Part shown: positions 55,007 through 63,745 of the stretch, piece after piece | Position numbering within the stretch: position 1 is the first letter of the stretch | How the letters are laid out: each line of letters opens with the position of its first letter | Source of the DNA: Pseudomonas sp. UYIF39 | GTDB taxonomy: Bacteria > Pseudomonadota > Gammaproteobacteria > Pseudomonadales > Pseudomonadaceae | Length of the DNA: 64,000 bases | Assembly (NCBI RefSeq): GCF_029963765.1 | Contig: NZ_JALBYU010000005.1 | Coordinates: 186,001-250,000, forward strand | Direction: 5' to 3' | The notes under the pieces: generated by a model | What the model was told of the DNA's origin: nothing | The model's database searches: none | Seen by the model: the letters and a program-made list of their open reading frames with translations, nothing else | Made by a program: the position numbers and the translations under genes

Positions 55007-57445
55007 ATGCCTGATCCTGTTGCTGCCAGCTTGCGTCTAGCGCCCGAAGCGCTGACCCGTCCGTTTTCCGCTGAACAGTTTAGCTTCTCTACCACCAATG
55101 ATTTGGAGCCCTTCCGCGGTGTGCTTGGCCAGGAGCGTGCGGTCGAAGCCTTGCAGTTCGGTGTGGCGATGCCACGCCCCGGTTACAACGTATTCGTCAT
55201 GGGTGAGCCCGGCACCGGCCGGTTTTCGTTCGTCAAACGTTACCTGAAAGCCGAAGGCAAACGCCTGCAGACCCCGGCGGACTGGGTCTACGTCAACAAT
55301 TTCGATGATCCTCGCGAACCTCGTACCCTGGAGTTGCCATCGGGTACCGCCGGTGCCTTTATCGATGACATCAACGGCTTGATCGACAACCTGCTGGCGA
55401 CTTTTCCGGCCGTGTTCGAGCACCCGTCCTACCAGCAGAAGAAAAGCGCCATCGACCGCGCCTTCAACCAGCGTTACGACAAGGCGCTGGATGTGATCGA
55501 GCGCCTGGCGCTGGAGAAGGATGTTGCGCTGTACCGCGACAGCACCAATATCGCCTTTACGCCGATGAGCGAAGGCAAAGCGGTGGACGAAGCCGAATTT
55601 GCCCAGTTGCCGGAAGTCGATCGCGAGCGTTTTCACGACGACATTTCGTGGCTGGAAGAGCGGCTGAACGAAGAGCTCGCCAGCCTGCCGCAGTGGAAGC
55701 GTGAGTCGAGCAATCAAATGCGTCAGCTCAACGAAGAAACCATCACCCTGGCCTTGCAACCCTTGCTCGCGCCGCTGTCGGAAAAGTACGCGGAAAACGC
55801 CGGCGTTTGCGGTTACCTGCAAGCAATGCAGGTATATCTGCTCAAGACCGTGGTCGAGCAACTGGTGGACGACAGCAAGACTGACGCCATCGCCCGCAAG
55901 CTGCTGGAAGAGCAATACGCGCCGAGCCTGGTGGTCGGTCATCCGTTCAGCGGCGGTGCGCCAGTGGTCTTTGAGCCGCACCCGACTTACGAAAACTTGT
56001 TCGGCCGCATCGAGTACACCACCGATCAGGGCGCGCTCTACACCACGTATCGACAGTTGCGTCCGGGTGCGCTGCACCGCGCCAACGGCGGCTTCCTGAT
56101 TCTTGAAGCGGAAAAAATGCTCAGCGAGCCGTTCGTGTGGGATGCGCTCAAACGCGCGCTGCAATCGCGCAAACTGAAAATGGAATCGCCGCTGGGCGAG
56201 ATGGGCCGTTTCGCCACCGTGACCCTGACACCGCAACACATTCCGTTGCAGGTCAAAGTCGTCATCATTGGCGCCAGGCAGCTCTACTACACGCTGCAGG
56301 ACCTCGATCCGGACTTCCAGGAGATGTTCCGCGTCCTGGTGGACTTCGACGAAGACATCCCGATGGTCGACGAAAGCCTTGAGCAATTCGCCCAGTTGCT
56401 CAAAACCCGCACTTCCGAAGAAGGCATGGCGCCGCTGACCGCTGGTGCGGTGGCGCGTCTGGCGACTTACAGTGCTCGCCTGGCTGAGCACCAGGGGCGT
56501 TTGTCGGCGCGGATCGGTGATCTGTTCCAACTGGTCAGCGAGGCGGATTTCATTCGCCAACTGGCCGGTGACGAAATGACCGACGCCGGGCACATCGAAC
56601 GTGCGCTCAAGGCCAAGGCCACGCGGACCGGTCGCGTCTCGGCGCGGATTCTCGATGACATGCTGGCCGGGATCATCCTGATCGACACGGACGGCGCGGC
56701 GGTGGGCAAATGCAACGGGCTGACAGTGCTGGAGGTTGGCGACTCGGCGTTCGGTGTGCCGGCGCGGATTTCCGCCACGGTTTATCCGGGCGGTAGCGGC
56801 ATCGTCGACATCGAGCGCGAGGTCAACCTCGGTCAGCCCATTCACTCCAAAGGCGTGATGATCCTCACGGGGTATCTGGGCAGCCGATACGCCCAGGAAT
56901 TCCCGCTGGCGATTTCCGCGAGCATCGCCCTGGAGCAGTCCTACGGTTACGTCGACGGGGATAGCGCATCGCTGGGCGAGGCTTGCACGCTGATTTCGGC
57001 GCTGTCGAAAACCCCGCTCAAACAGTGTTTTGCGATCACCGGTTCGATCAACCAGTTCGGTGAAGTGCAGGCGGTGGGTGGGGTCAACGAGAAGATCGAA
57101 GGCTTCTTCCGACTCTGCGAAGCGCGCGGGCTGACTGGTGAGCAGGGCGCAATCATTCCCCACGCCAACGTTGCCACGCTGATGCTCGACGAGAAAGTGC
57201 TGACGGCGGTGCGCGCCGGGCAGTTCCACGTCTACGCCGTGCGCCAGGCTGATGAAGCCCTGAGCCTGTTGGTCGGGGAGCCGGCCGGTGCGCCGGACGC
57301 CGATGGCCAGTTCCCTGAAGGCAGCGTTAACGCGCGGGTGGTGGAACGCTTGCGGGTCATCGCAGAAATGATCAGCGAAGAAGACCTCAAGGAAGCCGAG
57401 AAAGAGATGGCGCAGGAAGCTTTGGTGGAGACGAAGCCCGCTTAA
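55007..57445 (+). CDS. Lon-like ATP-dependent protease (AAA_32/LonC type)
   Basis: An 812-aa protein: N-terminal AAA-like region with FVMGEPGTGRFSFVK in the Walker A place, a long helical insertion (about 120-260), and a C-terminal S16 protease domain. The Ser653 (DGDSASLG) and Lys696 (GGVNEKIEG) pair is spaced 43 residues apart, as in E. coli Lon. The Walker A reads GEPGTGRFS, lacking the usual GKS/T Lys, so ATP use is uncertain. It resembles the 'probable ATP-dependent protease' of pseudomonads. Confidence 0.87.
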   Translation: MPDPVAASLRLAPEALTRPFSAEQFSFSTTNDLEPFRGVLGQERAVEALQFGVAMPRPGYNVFVMGEPGTGRFSFVKRYLKAEGKRLQTPADWVYVNNFDDPREPRTLELPSGTAGAFIDDINGLIDNLLATFPAVFEHPSYQQKKSAIDRAFNQRYDKALDVIERLALEKDVALYRDSTNIAFTPMSEGKAVDEAEFAQLPEVDRERFHDDISWLEERLNEELASLPQWKRESSNQMRQLNEETITLALQPLLAPLSEKYAENAGVCGYLQAMQVYLLKTVVEQLVDDSKTDAIARKLLEEQYAPSLVVGHPFSGGAPVVFEPHPTYENLFGRIEYTTDQGALYTTYRQLRPGALHRANGGFLILEAEKMLSEPFVWDALKRALQSRKLKMESPLGEMGRFATVTLTPQHIPLQVKVVIIGARQLYYTLQDLDPDFQEMFRVLVDFDEDIPMVDESLEQFAQLLKTRTSEEGMAPLTAGAVARLATYSARLAEHQGRLSARIGDLFQLVSEADFIRQLAGDEMTDAGHIERALKAKATRTGRVSARILDDMLAGIILIDTDGAAVGKCNGLTVLEVGDSAFGVPARISATVYPGGSGIVDIEREVNLGQPIHSKGVMILTGYLGSRYAQEFPLAISASIALEQSYGYVDGDSASLGEACTLISALSKTPLKQCFAITGSINQFGEVQAVGGVNEKIEGFFRLCEARGLTGEQGAIIPHANVATLMLDEKVLTAVRAGQFHVYAVRQADEALSLLVGEPAGAPDADGQFPEGSVNARVVERLRVIAEMISEEDLKEAEKEMAQEALVETKPA

Positions 57446-57450
57446 AAGGT

Positions 57451-57478
57451 GATCGTTCCCATGTTCTGCGTGGGAACG
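57451..57478. repeat. dispersed inverted repeat after the Lon-like gene
   Basis: CGTTCCCA (57454-57461) and TGGGAACG (57471-57478) flank TGTTCTGCG. This GATCGTTCCCA-type hairpin is a common intergenic repeat in pseudomonads as I recall. It may terminate the upstream transcript. Confidence 0.7.
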
Positions 57479-57541
57479 TTCAGTGCCATCAGTCTGGCGC
57501 CAATATTCACACAATGACCATTCGGCGCCTTCTGGTCTCAC

Positions 57542-57570
57542 TTGACGTGCTAGTCAGACTTTTCTTCTAT
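57542..57570 (+). promoter_or_regulatory. sigma-70-type promoter for the 113-aa gene
   Basis: TTGACG (57542-57547), a 17-base spacer, then TTCTAT (57565-57570). The predicted start lies near 57577, leaving an untranslated leader of about 80 bases before the ATG at 57659. Confidence 0.55.
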
Positions 57571-57577
57571 TCTCAGC

Positions 57578-57650
57578 TCAAGGATATCGACAGTAATCAC
57601 TGGATCGAGACAGCCCTCCCGTGGGGGCTGAATACCGGATCTACCGAGGG
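57578..57650 (+). promoter_or_regulatory. GGA-rich leader with hairpin, possible RsmA/RsmE target
   Basis: Three GGA triplets (57582, 57602, 57637), the first in TCAAGGATAT, which is close to the CANGGANG Rsm motif. A stem CAGCCC/GGGCTG (57611-57630) lies between the second and third. The last GGA precedes the likely ribosome site GAGGG (57646-57650). Confidence 0.4.
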
Positions 57651-57658
57651 TCGCCGCC

Positions 57659-58000
57659 ATGTCGCGCAACCTCTGCCTCACCCGTCAATGCCTGGGTCTT
57701 GTGACCCGTATCGAGTGTGCCATCCGCCCATTGGCGGGGGATACGGGCATGTGGACCTTACTTTTCGCCGCTGGAATGGCTGGCGAACAACCTTCTGCCA
57801 TCAAAGCCCAAGGCCCGTTTCATGGCCCCTTTGTGGCTGAGTCGATCCTCGACACTATCGTTGAAAGTCTCACCCTGCACGGCTATGAGCTGGCCGACGA
57901 TCCGCAAATCTGGTGCCTGCACCTGCAAGCTCAGCTGCGGGAAATCAATGGTGGTCGCTGCCGCAACCCTGGTGGTTTCGAGTTTCGGCCCGAGCACTGA
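57659..58000 (+). CDS. conserved Pseudomonas hypothetical protein
   Basis: A 113-aa cytoplasmic protein of unknown function (MSRNLCLTRQCLGLVTRIEC at the N-terminus), with FAAGMAGEQPSAIKAQGPFHGP and FVAESILDTIVESLTLHGYE. I recall similar proteins in pseudomonads but no domain name. A GAGGG site is about 9 bases upstream of the ATG. It has its own promoter-like pair and GGA-rich leader, and is convergent with the large lipoprotein gene, with only 5 bases between stop codons. Confidence 0.75.
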   Translation: MSRNLCLTRQCLGLVTRIECAIRPLAGDTGMWTLLFAAGMAGEQPSAIKAQGPFHGPFVAESILDTIVESLTLHGYELADDPQIWCLHLQAQLREINGGRCRNPGGFEFRPEH

Positions 58001-58005
58001 ACAGG

Positions 58006-59835
58006 CTATTGAGCAAGGTTGGACGTGTCCGCCTTGTCGAGTTTGACCTCGAAACCATATTGCACGGTGGCGAGATCGGTTCGTTGATAGGTTTCCAGAC
58101 GGGCAGGCTGCCCGTAGAAATAATGCACCCCCAATAATGCCGGGCCTTCTGCGCTCGCATCGTGGCTGACCGCCAGAATCTCCTTCAGATAATTGCCGCT
58201 GTCGTCCTTGGCGAAGAAACGCCAGTCCTGGGCGGGAAACTGCTTCAGATCAACCACCAGCGCATTGCCTTTGAGCACCAGCCCTTTGGGCAACTGGTGG
58301 GCGTCGATGGTTTTCTTTTCGACGGTGGCGAGAAACAGCGGCATGGAGCCCACCGCGTAAGCGGGGGTTTCTGGAAACAGGTTCAAGTCGTAGGTGATGG
58401 TGCCGCGCAGGGGATTGACCTGGTAAGCCTCTGGCGGCAATTCGATCGGCTCATCGCGTTTGCCGTTACCGTCCTCGGTAAAGAAACTTACCGGGCTTTC
58501 GCCTGGACTGAAAGATGTGCCCAGCAGCTCATCATTGAAGCTTTTGGGGTGATCGAATTCGATACGCGCGGCGCTGGGGTCTTCGACCGACTGGCTGATG
58601 CTGACGCTCTTTTTCAGTTGTTCCTCGTCAAGCGTTGCGCCCTTGAGCCAGGTCGGGGCCTGGTCGTCGTACACCACCACCGGCAACGTCAGTGGCTGGA
58701 TGGCTTTTGCCGTGGTGTGTGGGTCCAAGCGACGGACTGGCAAGTTCAGGTCCTTGCGGGTCACTGTGGCGGTAGAAAAGTCCAGTACGCTGACCTCAAG
58801 AGTTTCGATCGGCCCGTTGAAGTACACCTTTGAATAATGGTGGATCTGCTGCTTCTCAAAGGCGTGCTGCTCTTCATCGATCTGTTTCTCGAAGCTCTCG
58901 CTCCAGGTTTTCTGCTGTTGCATTTTCGCCAGTTGCTTTTGATAGAAGGCTATTTGTGTATCGGTTTCGTTGATCGAGCCTGAGCGCGAGAGGAATTGCC
59001 CGGTGCTGTCCTTGGCCTGGACGATCAGCGGGTTCAACGGCGTTTCGCTGACCTCGGGGGCCAGTGGCGCGCTGTTGTTGAATTCGATTTCGGCGTAGTT
59101 GTTTGCGAGGTTCAGCAGGGTGACGCTGAGGTTGTCGTTGGTGCGAGTCTGGCCAACGTCCTTTTTCGTCAGGTCGAAGCTGAAGAGCCGGCGTGGCGCG
59201 ATGACTTCCACCTTGCCTTGCAGGCTCACCGGTTGAGGCTGGTTTTTTTTGTCCACGTCCAGGCCGTCGATGAATGGATAGGTCACCGTCAAATCATCGG
59301 GGTTGGTCAGGTTGGAGCTCGACGGACTGAGCTGAATGCCCGGATCGGTTTCCGACCATTCCGGCTGAAACGGGATGATGCGTTTGTTGCTCAAGGTTAC
59401 CGATTGCCATTCAAGGCCATGGGGAAAGAGAAACGCGGCCGGAATGTTGAAGTTGAAAGGGAACACCGGTTGCAGATCGGTCAGGTAGTCGGAACTGGAG
59501 TCTTTGTGCAGCACGAACAGACCGTTGATGTACGTGTCGACCAAGGCTTGTGGAGTGGGGTAGTGCTTGAGGACGGCGAGGGCGTCTGCGCCATATTCTG
59601 TTTCCACCGGTTTGCTGTCGAGCTTGAGTTGCGCACGCTCGAGCAACAACAGTGAGCCGCCGAGTTCAGCCACGGCTTCCTTGAGTTTTGGGTCCTGAAT
59701 CGCATCCAGAGACTTCTCGAACTGCGCAGTCTTTTCCTCGAGGCTGACCTGGCGCTTCTCATCGCTGGGTGAGCAGGCGCTCATCAGCAAAGCCAGGCAA
59801 ATGCCGGCGCTCGTTAAAGGCAATCGCACATCCAT
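58006..59835 (-). CDS. large lipoprotein of unknown function
   Basis: A 609-aa protein with a lipoprotein signal (LPLTSAGICLALLMSACSPS; lipobox MSAC, Cys near residue 21). The mature part begins with a charged helical segment and has a second coiled-coil stretch (AFYQKQLAKMQQQKTWSESF) among beta-rich segments (GKVEVIAPRRLFSFDLTKKD). I recognise no domain. The open frame extends upstream to 59982, but ATG 59835 gives the proper signal. It is divergent from the UPF0114 gene. Confidence 0.8.
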   Translation of the reverse strand: MDVRLPLTSAGICLALLMSACSPSDEKRQVSLEEKTAQFEKSLDAIQDPKLKEAVAELGGSLLLLERAQLKLDSKPVETEYGADALAVLKHYPTPQALVDTYINGLFVLHKDSSSDYLTDLQPVFPFNFNIPAAFLFPHGLEWQSVTLSNKRIIPFQPEWSETDPGIQLSPSSSNLTNPDDLTVTYPFIDGLDVDKKNQPQPVSLQGKVEVIAPRRLFSFDLTKKDVGQTRTNDNLSVTLLNLANNYAEIEFNNSAPLAPEVSETPLNPLIVQAKDSTGQFLSRSGSINETDTQIAFYQKQLAKMQQQKTWSESFEKQIDEEQHAFEKQQIHHYSKVYFNGPIETLEVSVLDFSTATVTRKDLNLPVRRLDPHTTAKAIQPLTLPVVVYDDQAPTWLKGATLDEEQLKKSVSISQSVEDPSAARIEFDHPKSFNDELLGTSFSPGESPVSFFTEDGNGKRDEPIELPPEAYQVNPLRGTITYDLNLFPETPAYAVGSMPLFLATVEKKTIDAHQLPKGLVLKGNALVVDLKQFPAQDWRFFAKDDSGNYLKEILAVSHDASAEGPALLGVHYFYGQPARLETYQRTDLATVQYGFEVKLDKADTSNLAQ

Positions 59836-60005
59836 TTCCCGTCTTCCTGTCCGATGTCGCTGAGCTGTCAATGCTTTGGACACTAGCAGAAAAATCTTGT
59901 CACACATGCGCAGGTTGCGGATTTGCCAACGGTTTCTGGCTGCTTCTGGGTATAGACAGGTGGCTGTTATACTCGCGGCCATTTCCAGGCCTTGTGTGAG
60001 ATTTA

Positions 60006-60494
60006 ATGGAACGCTTTATCGAAAATGCAATGTACGCCAGCCGCTGGCTGCTGGCGCCGATCTACTTCGGTCTGTCCCTCGGGCTGCTGGCCCTGGCGCT
60101 GAAATTCTTCCAGGAAGTCTTCCACGTCATCCCTAACGTGTTCTCGATGGCCGAGTCGGATCTGATTCTGGTGCTGCTCTCGCTGATCGACATGGCGTTG
60201 GTAGGCGGTTTGCTGGTGATGGTGATGATTTCCGGTTACGAGAACTTCGTTTCTGAACTGGACATCGACGACGACAAGGAAAAGCTCAACTGGCTGGGCA
60301 CCATGGATTCCTCTTCATTGAAGATGAAGGTGGCCGCTTCCATCGTGGCCATTTCGTCCATCCACCTGCTGCGGATTTTCATGGACGCCAAGAACGTCGA
60401 TCCCGAGCATTTGAAGTGGTACGTGATTATCCACATGACCTTCGTGATTTCGGCGTTTGCCATGGGTTATCTGGATAAGCTGACCAAGCACTGA
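60006..60494 (+). CDS. UPF0114/YqhA family membrane protein
   Basis: A 162-aa inner-membrane protein (TIGR00645). The N-terminus [20 protein letters not shown] and the segments [20 protein letters not shown] and [17 protein letters not shown] are typical; there are about four helices. Function unknown. ATG 60006 follows a promoter-like TTATACTCG region near 59966. A strong terminator follows the stop codon. Confidence 0.93.
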   Translation: MERFIENAMYASRWLLAPIYFGLSLGLLALALKFFQEVFHVIPNVFSMAESDLILVLLSLIDMALVGGLLVMVMISGYENFVSELDIDDDKEKLNWLGTMDSSSLKMKVAASIVAISSIHLLRIFMDAKNVDPEHLKWYVIIHMTFVISAFAMGYLDKLTKH

Positions 60495-60516
60495 TCGCTT
60501 TCCATCGCTGTACCAA

Positions 60517-60557
60517 ACCGCCCGTCTGTTGCGAAACAGACGGGCGGTGTCGTTTTT
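60517..60557 (+). terminator. rho-independent terminator after the UPF0114 gene
   Basis: ACCGCCCGTCTGTT (60517-60530), loop GCGA, AACAGACGGGCGGT (60535-60548): a perfect 14-bp stem with a GNRA-type loop, followed closely by GTTTTTGG. Confidence 0.93.
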
Positions 60558-60627
60558 GGCTTGTACTTTGATGCGCCGAGGCCTATGCCTGTAAGGATAT
60601 TGGCTCGCCATTGCGTGAGGTGCGTTT

Positions 60628-60924
60628 ATGGACCTGAAAGAGTTGAATGCTTATGCCATCGCCGGGAAGGTTGATGAGCTCAACCTGATCTCGATGGAAG
60701 GGGGGATCTACCTGTTGGAAGCGCGGATGCATGGCGCGGCGTATCCGCTGAGTGATAACCACGGCCAGATGTTTCATCTTCGTTCGGTCGAGCATGCGCG
60801 TGAAGTACTTCATGCCTTTCCCAGCTTGCCGTTCAACCTTGTGCATACCTCGGTTCATGACGAAATGTGCGGGCTCGGTGCCAGTGCCGGGGAAAATCTG
60901 AAGGTGCCGATCGCCTTCCGTTGA
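60628..60924 (+). CDS. DUF6482 family protein
   Basis: A 98-aa cytoplasmic protein (MDLKELNAYAIAGKVDELNL) with YLLEARMHGAAYPLSDNHG and FNLVHTSVHDEMCGLG. It matches the Pseudomonas DUF6482 family as I recall it; function unknown. It sits between the UPF0114 gene and fklB, as at the corresponding PAO1 locus (recalled). Confidence 0.82.
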   Translation: MDLKELNAYAIAGKVDELNLISMEGGIYLLEARMHGAAYPLSDNHGQMFHLRSVEHAREVLHAFPSLPFNLVHTSVHDEMCGLGASAGENLKVPIAFR

Positions 60925-61061
60925 GCCTTGCAGCGCTGACGCACTCTCATCAACGCGACGGCATCTGTGCTAGTCTGCTCGCCCTTTTGGTTCCGGGCGC
61001 TCCGGGACGCGCTGTGCACGCACGGCAAGTTCCAGGGCCGTCCGCACAGCGGAGCAGTGTC

Positions 61062-61679
61062 ATGTCCGAAGTAAATCTGTCCACCGACGAAACCCGCGTC
61101 AGCTACGGTATTGGCCGTCAGCTGGGCGATCAACTGCGCGACAACCCGCCACCGGGCGTTAGCCTGGACGCGATCCTGGCAGGCCTGACCGACGCTTTCG
61201 CCGGCAAGGAAAGCCGTGTGGGTCAGGAAGAAATGTCCGCAAGCTTCAAGGTTATCCGCGAAATCATGCAAGCTGAAGCAGCAGCCAAAGCTGAAGCAGC
61301 TGCTGGCGAAGGCCTGGCATTCCTGGCTGAAAACGCCAAGCGTGACGGCATCACCACCCTGGCTTCCGGCCTGCAATTCGAAGTGCTGACTCAAGGTGAA
61401 GGCGCCAAGCCTACCCGTGAAGATCAAGTGCGTACTCACTACCACGGCACCCTGATCGACGGCACTGTGTTCGACAGCTCCTATGATCGTGGTCAGCCTG
61501 CAGAATTCCCGGTTGGCGGCGTGATCGCTGGCTGGACCGAAGCCCTGCAACTGATGAACGCCGGCAGCAAATGGCGTCTGTACGTGCCGAGCGAACTGGC
61601 TTACGGCGCTCAAGGCGTTGGCAGCATTCCGCCGCACAGCGTACTGGTATTCGACGTCGAACTGCTCGACGTTCTGTAA
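61062..61679 (+). CDS. fklB: FKBP-type peptidyl-prolyl cis-trans isomerase
   Basis: A 205-aa FklB-type isomerase: N-terminal dimerisation helices (residues about 1-90, with an Ala/Glu-rich stretch QAEAAAKAEAAAGEG) and a C-terminal FKBP domain (about 110-205) with VRTHYHGTLIDGTVFDSSYD and YGAQGVGSIPPHSVLVFDVE. No signal peptide, so cytoplasmic. ATG 61062 is chosen over a longer upstream frame that overlaps DUF6482. Ends with a terminator. Confidence 0.93.
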   Translation: MSEVNLSTDETRVSYGIGRQLGDQLRDNPPPGVSLDAILAGLTDAFAGKESRVGQEEMSASFKVIREIMQAEAAAKAEAAAGEGLAFLAENAKRDGITTLASGLQFEVLTQGEGAKPTREDQVRTHYHGTLIDGTVFDSSYDRGQPAEFPVGGVIAGWTEALQLMNAGSKWRLYVPSELAYGAQGVGSIPPHSVLVFDVELLDVL

Positions 61680-61685
61680 GACCGT

Positions 61686-61721
61686 AACCCTGTAGGCGCT
61701 TTGCCCCTACAGGGTTTTTCA
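61686..61721 (+). terminator. rho-independent terminator after fklB
   Basis: AACCCTGTAGG (61686-61696) pairs with CCTACAGGGTT (61706-61716), followed by T-rich bases, directly after the fklB stop. Confidence 0.93.
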
Positions 61722-61728
61722 GCGTTTT

Positions 61729-61986
61729 TCATATTTCGATCTTGTGGTGCAGTTCGCTTGTCGGGCGCAATGCCCGTGCATAGCAGAACAGAAACAGATT
61801 GCGCACCAGTTCCTTGAGCACCACCGGCTCGCTGGAACTCAAGCCGTTGACGTCCAGATCGCCCTGATCCTGCAGCTCGTTCAAGGCTTCTTCTTCAAGC
61901 ACCGCACAGACTTCCCCGGTTTCCCGATGCAGGATCCTGAGGCAAGGGTGTGGGCGGTCCAGCCAGGCGTCGATCAAATAAGTCAT
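61729..61986 (-). CDS. small iron-regulated protein (PA4570-like)
   Basis: An 85-aa protein (MTYLIDAWLDRPHPCLRILH at the N-terminus) with a C-terminal helix VLKELVRNLFLFCYARALRP. In-frame ATGs at 61995 and 62001 would lengthen it by 3 or 5 residues. A Fur-box-like sequence lies just upstream, and the position next to ispB fits P. aeruginosa PA4570, an iron-repressed gene of unknown function (recalled). It has no recognised domain. Confidence 0.75.
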   Translation of the reverse strand: MTYLIDAWLDRPHPCLRILHRETGEVCAVLEEEALNELQDQGDLDVNGLSSSEPVVLKELVRNLFLFCYARALRPTSELHHKIEI

Positions 61987-62012
61987 GGGTCTCATCTCCA
62001 TTGATGGGTTTC

Positions 62013-62034
62013 AATGAGAATAATTCGTATTCAT
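62013..62034. promoter_or_regulatory. Fur-box-like site
   Basis: A 22-base AT-rich inverted sequence starting AATGAGAATAATTC, with the core GAATA-N5-TATTC, 27 bases upstream of the assigned ATG of the PA4570-like gene. It fits the GATAATGATAATCATTATC type of consensus, so the gene is probably repressed by Fur with iron. Confidence 0.72.
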
Positions 62035-62192
62035 CAAATAGCAAGGACCTATTGGCGGTTTGTGTTTTTTTAAGGGCAAAGGTTGCGTAAGGTCAAAACG
62101 GCTGGCGTTTGGCTATTGCGAGGGATTGTTGGGCGACGCGGGGGAGGGTGAAGCACCATCCCACGCAGGGCGCGGGATGGAATGCAGCAGGC

Positions 62193-62534
62193 TCAGACTT
62201 TTCTGACGAACTCGGATTTGAGCTTCATCGGGCCGATGCCGTCGATCTTGCAGTCGATGTCGTGATCACCACCGCACAGGCGGATGTTCTTGACCTTGGT
62301 GCCGACCTTGACCACCAGCGACGTGCCTTTGACCTTGAGGTCCTTGATCACGGTGATGGTGTCGCCGTCCTGAAGGACGTTGCCGACCGAATCCTTTTTC
62401 ACGGTGTCATCGGACACTGTTTCGGCTTCGCCGCTGGCGGACCACTCGTGGGCGCACTCAGGGCAGATCAGCTGGGCGCCGTCTTCGTAGGTGTATTCGG
62501 AATTGCATTTTGGGCAGGGTGGCAACGTGCTCAC
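62193..62534 (-). CDS. yjdM: PhnA/YjdM family zinc-ribbon protein
   Basis: A 113-aa protein: N-terminal zinc ribbon ([20 protein letters not shown], CxxC-x14-CxxC) and C-terminal PhnA-type domain ([20 protein letters not shown], ending LKSEFVRKV). It is named alkylphosphonate-utilisation PhnA by history, but has no proven role in phosphonate breakdown. No phn genes are near. It lies between the PA4570-like gene and ispB. Confidence 0.92.
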   Translation of the reverse strand: MSTLPPCPKCNSEYTYEDGAQLICPECAHEWSASGEAETVSDDTVKKDSVGNVLQDGDTITVIKDLKVKGTSLVVKVGTKVKNIRLCGGDHDIDCKIDGIGPMKLKSEFVRKV

Positions 62535-62608
62535 TAAAGCTCCTTGGATTGAGGATCGCTAAAAGTCGCACATTATATAGGGTTTTAGGCGGAGGAGGGG
62601 TGACAGCG

Positions 62609-62660
62609 AAAGATCGCAGCCTCGTACGAGCTGCCGCAGGCTGCGATCTTTTGATCTTGC
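62609..62660. repeat. second copy of the GCTGCGATCTTT hairpin repeat
   Basis: AAAGATCGCAGCCT (62609-62622) and AGGCTGCGATCTTT (62638-62651) form a 14-bp perfect stem with a 15-base loop. It shares the GCTGCGATCTTTTGATCTT core with the 40-bp inverted repeat at 2468-2566 and is next to the ispB stop codon. Confidence 0.85.
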
Positions 62661-62668
62661 TGTAAAAA

Positions 62669-63637
62669 TCAGTGCGTACGGGCGACCGCAAACTCGCTCA
62701 GCTCGACCAGCGCATCGCGGTATTCGCTGGCAGGCAGCGCATCGAGGCACTTGATCGCACGGGCGACGTAGTCACGGGCCAGTTGTGCGGTGTAATCCAG
62801 CGAACCTGAGGCTTCCACGGCTTCGCGGATGCTTTCCAGGTCTTCGATGCCGCCTTTCTGGATTGCCTTGCGCACCAGTGCAGCCTGCTCCGGCGTGCCT
62901 TCGCGCATGGTGTAGATCAGCGGTAGGGTCGGCTTGCCTTCAGCCAGATCGTCACCGACGTTCTTGCCCAGGGTTTCGGCGTCGCCTTTGTAGTCCAGCA
63001 AGTCGTCGACCAATTGGAACGCCACGCCCAGATGATCGCCGAATGTACGCAGGGCTTCTGACTGTTCTGATGTCGCTTCGCAGAGCGCTGCAGCACTGTG
63101 GGTCGACGCTTCGAAGAGCATCGCGGTCTTGCCGCGGATGACTTCCATGTAGGTTTCTTCGGTGGTGCTGGCGTCACGAACCTTGGACAGCTGCAACACT
63201 TCGCCTTCGGCGATGATGCGCGTGGCTTGCGAAAGGATCTTCATTACCGGCATGGAGCCCAGTTCGACCATCATTTCGAAGGACCGCGAATACAGGAAGT
63301 CGCCCACCAGCACGCTAGGGGCGTTGCCCCACATGGCGTTGGCGGTCGAGCGGCCACGGCGCATGCCGGACATGTCGACCACGTCGTCATGCAGCAGGGT
63401 CGCGGTGTGCAGGAACTCGATGGTTGCGGCCAGCAGGCGCAGGTCATCGCCTTCGCGACCCAGAGCCTTGCCACACAGCAACACTAATAGAGGGCGCAGG
63501 CGTTTACCGCCAGCCGAGGTAATGTAATCGCCGATTTTCGATACCAGCGGCACTCGGGAAGTCAGCTGCTTCTTGATGATGCCGTCGACGGCGCTAAAAT
63601 CGTCCGCCACCGCGCGGTAGAAAGCTTGGGGTTGCAT
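62669..63637 (-). CDS. ispB: octaprenyl diphosphate synthase
   Basis: A 322-aa trans-polyprenyl synthase making the ubiquinone side chain. FARM: LLHDDVVDMSGMRRG; SARM: QLVDDLLDYKGD; also GKRLRPLLVLL near the N-terminus. There is no small-chain Phe pattern that would suggest a shorter product; the exact chain length (Pseudomonas usually UQ-9) is not read from sequence. Divergent from rplU, as in most gammaproteobacteria. Confidence 0.93.
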   Translation of the reverse strand: MQPQAFYRAVADDFSAVDGIIKKQLTSRVPLVSKIGDYITSAGGKRLRPLLVLLCGKALGREGDDLRLLAATIEFLHTATLLHDDVVDMSGMRRGRSTANAMWGNAPSVLVGDFLYSRSFEMMVELGSMPVMKILSQATRIIAEGEVLQLSKVRDASTTEETYMEVIRGKTAMLFEASTHSAAALCEATSEQSEALRTFGDHLGVAFQLVDDLLDYKGDAETLGKNVGDDLAEGKPTLPLIYTMREGTPEQAALVRKAIQKGGIEDLESIREAVEASGSLDYTAQLARDYVARAIKCLDALPASEYRDALVELSEFAVARTH

Positions 63638-63716
63638 CAGCGACAGTTGCTCCAGAAGGGTTGCGCGGCATGCTAGGACCCACGTCGGCGGGTGTCAAGG
63701 TACGATGGACGGCCTC

Positions 63717-63745
63717 TTGCATCGCCCCGGCAGCTTGCGTACAAT
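63717..63745 (+). promoter_or_regulatory. promoter of rplU
   Basis: TTGCAT (63717-63722), a 17-base spacer, TACAAT (63740-63745). It predicts a leader of about 125 bases before the rplU ATG, long enough for ribosomal-protein autocontrol, though no known leader fold was matched. Confidence 0.7.

Noticed and set aside
55037..57541. 834-aa open frame opposite the Lon-like gene, and the 631-aa frame opposite ettA (49052-50947)
   Set aside because: Both are antisense to genes with complete catalytic motifs, and the translations resemble no protein family.
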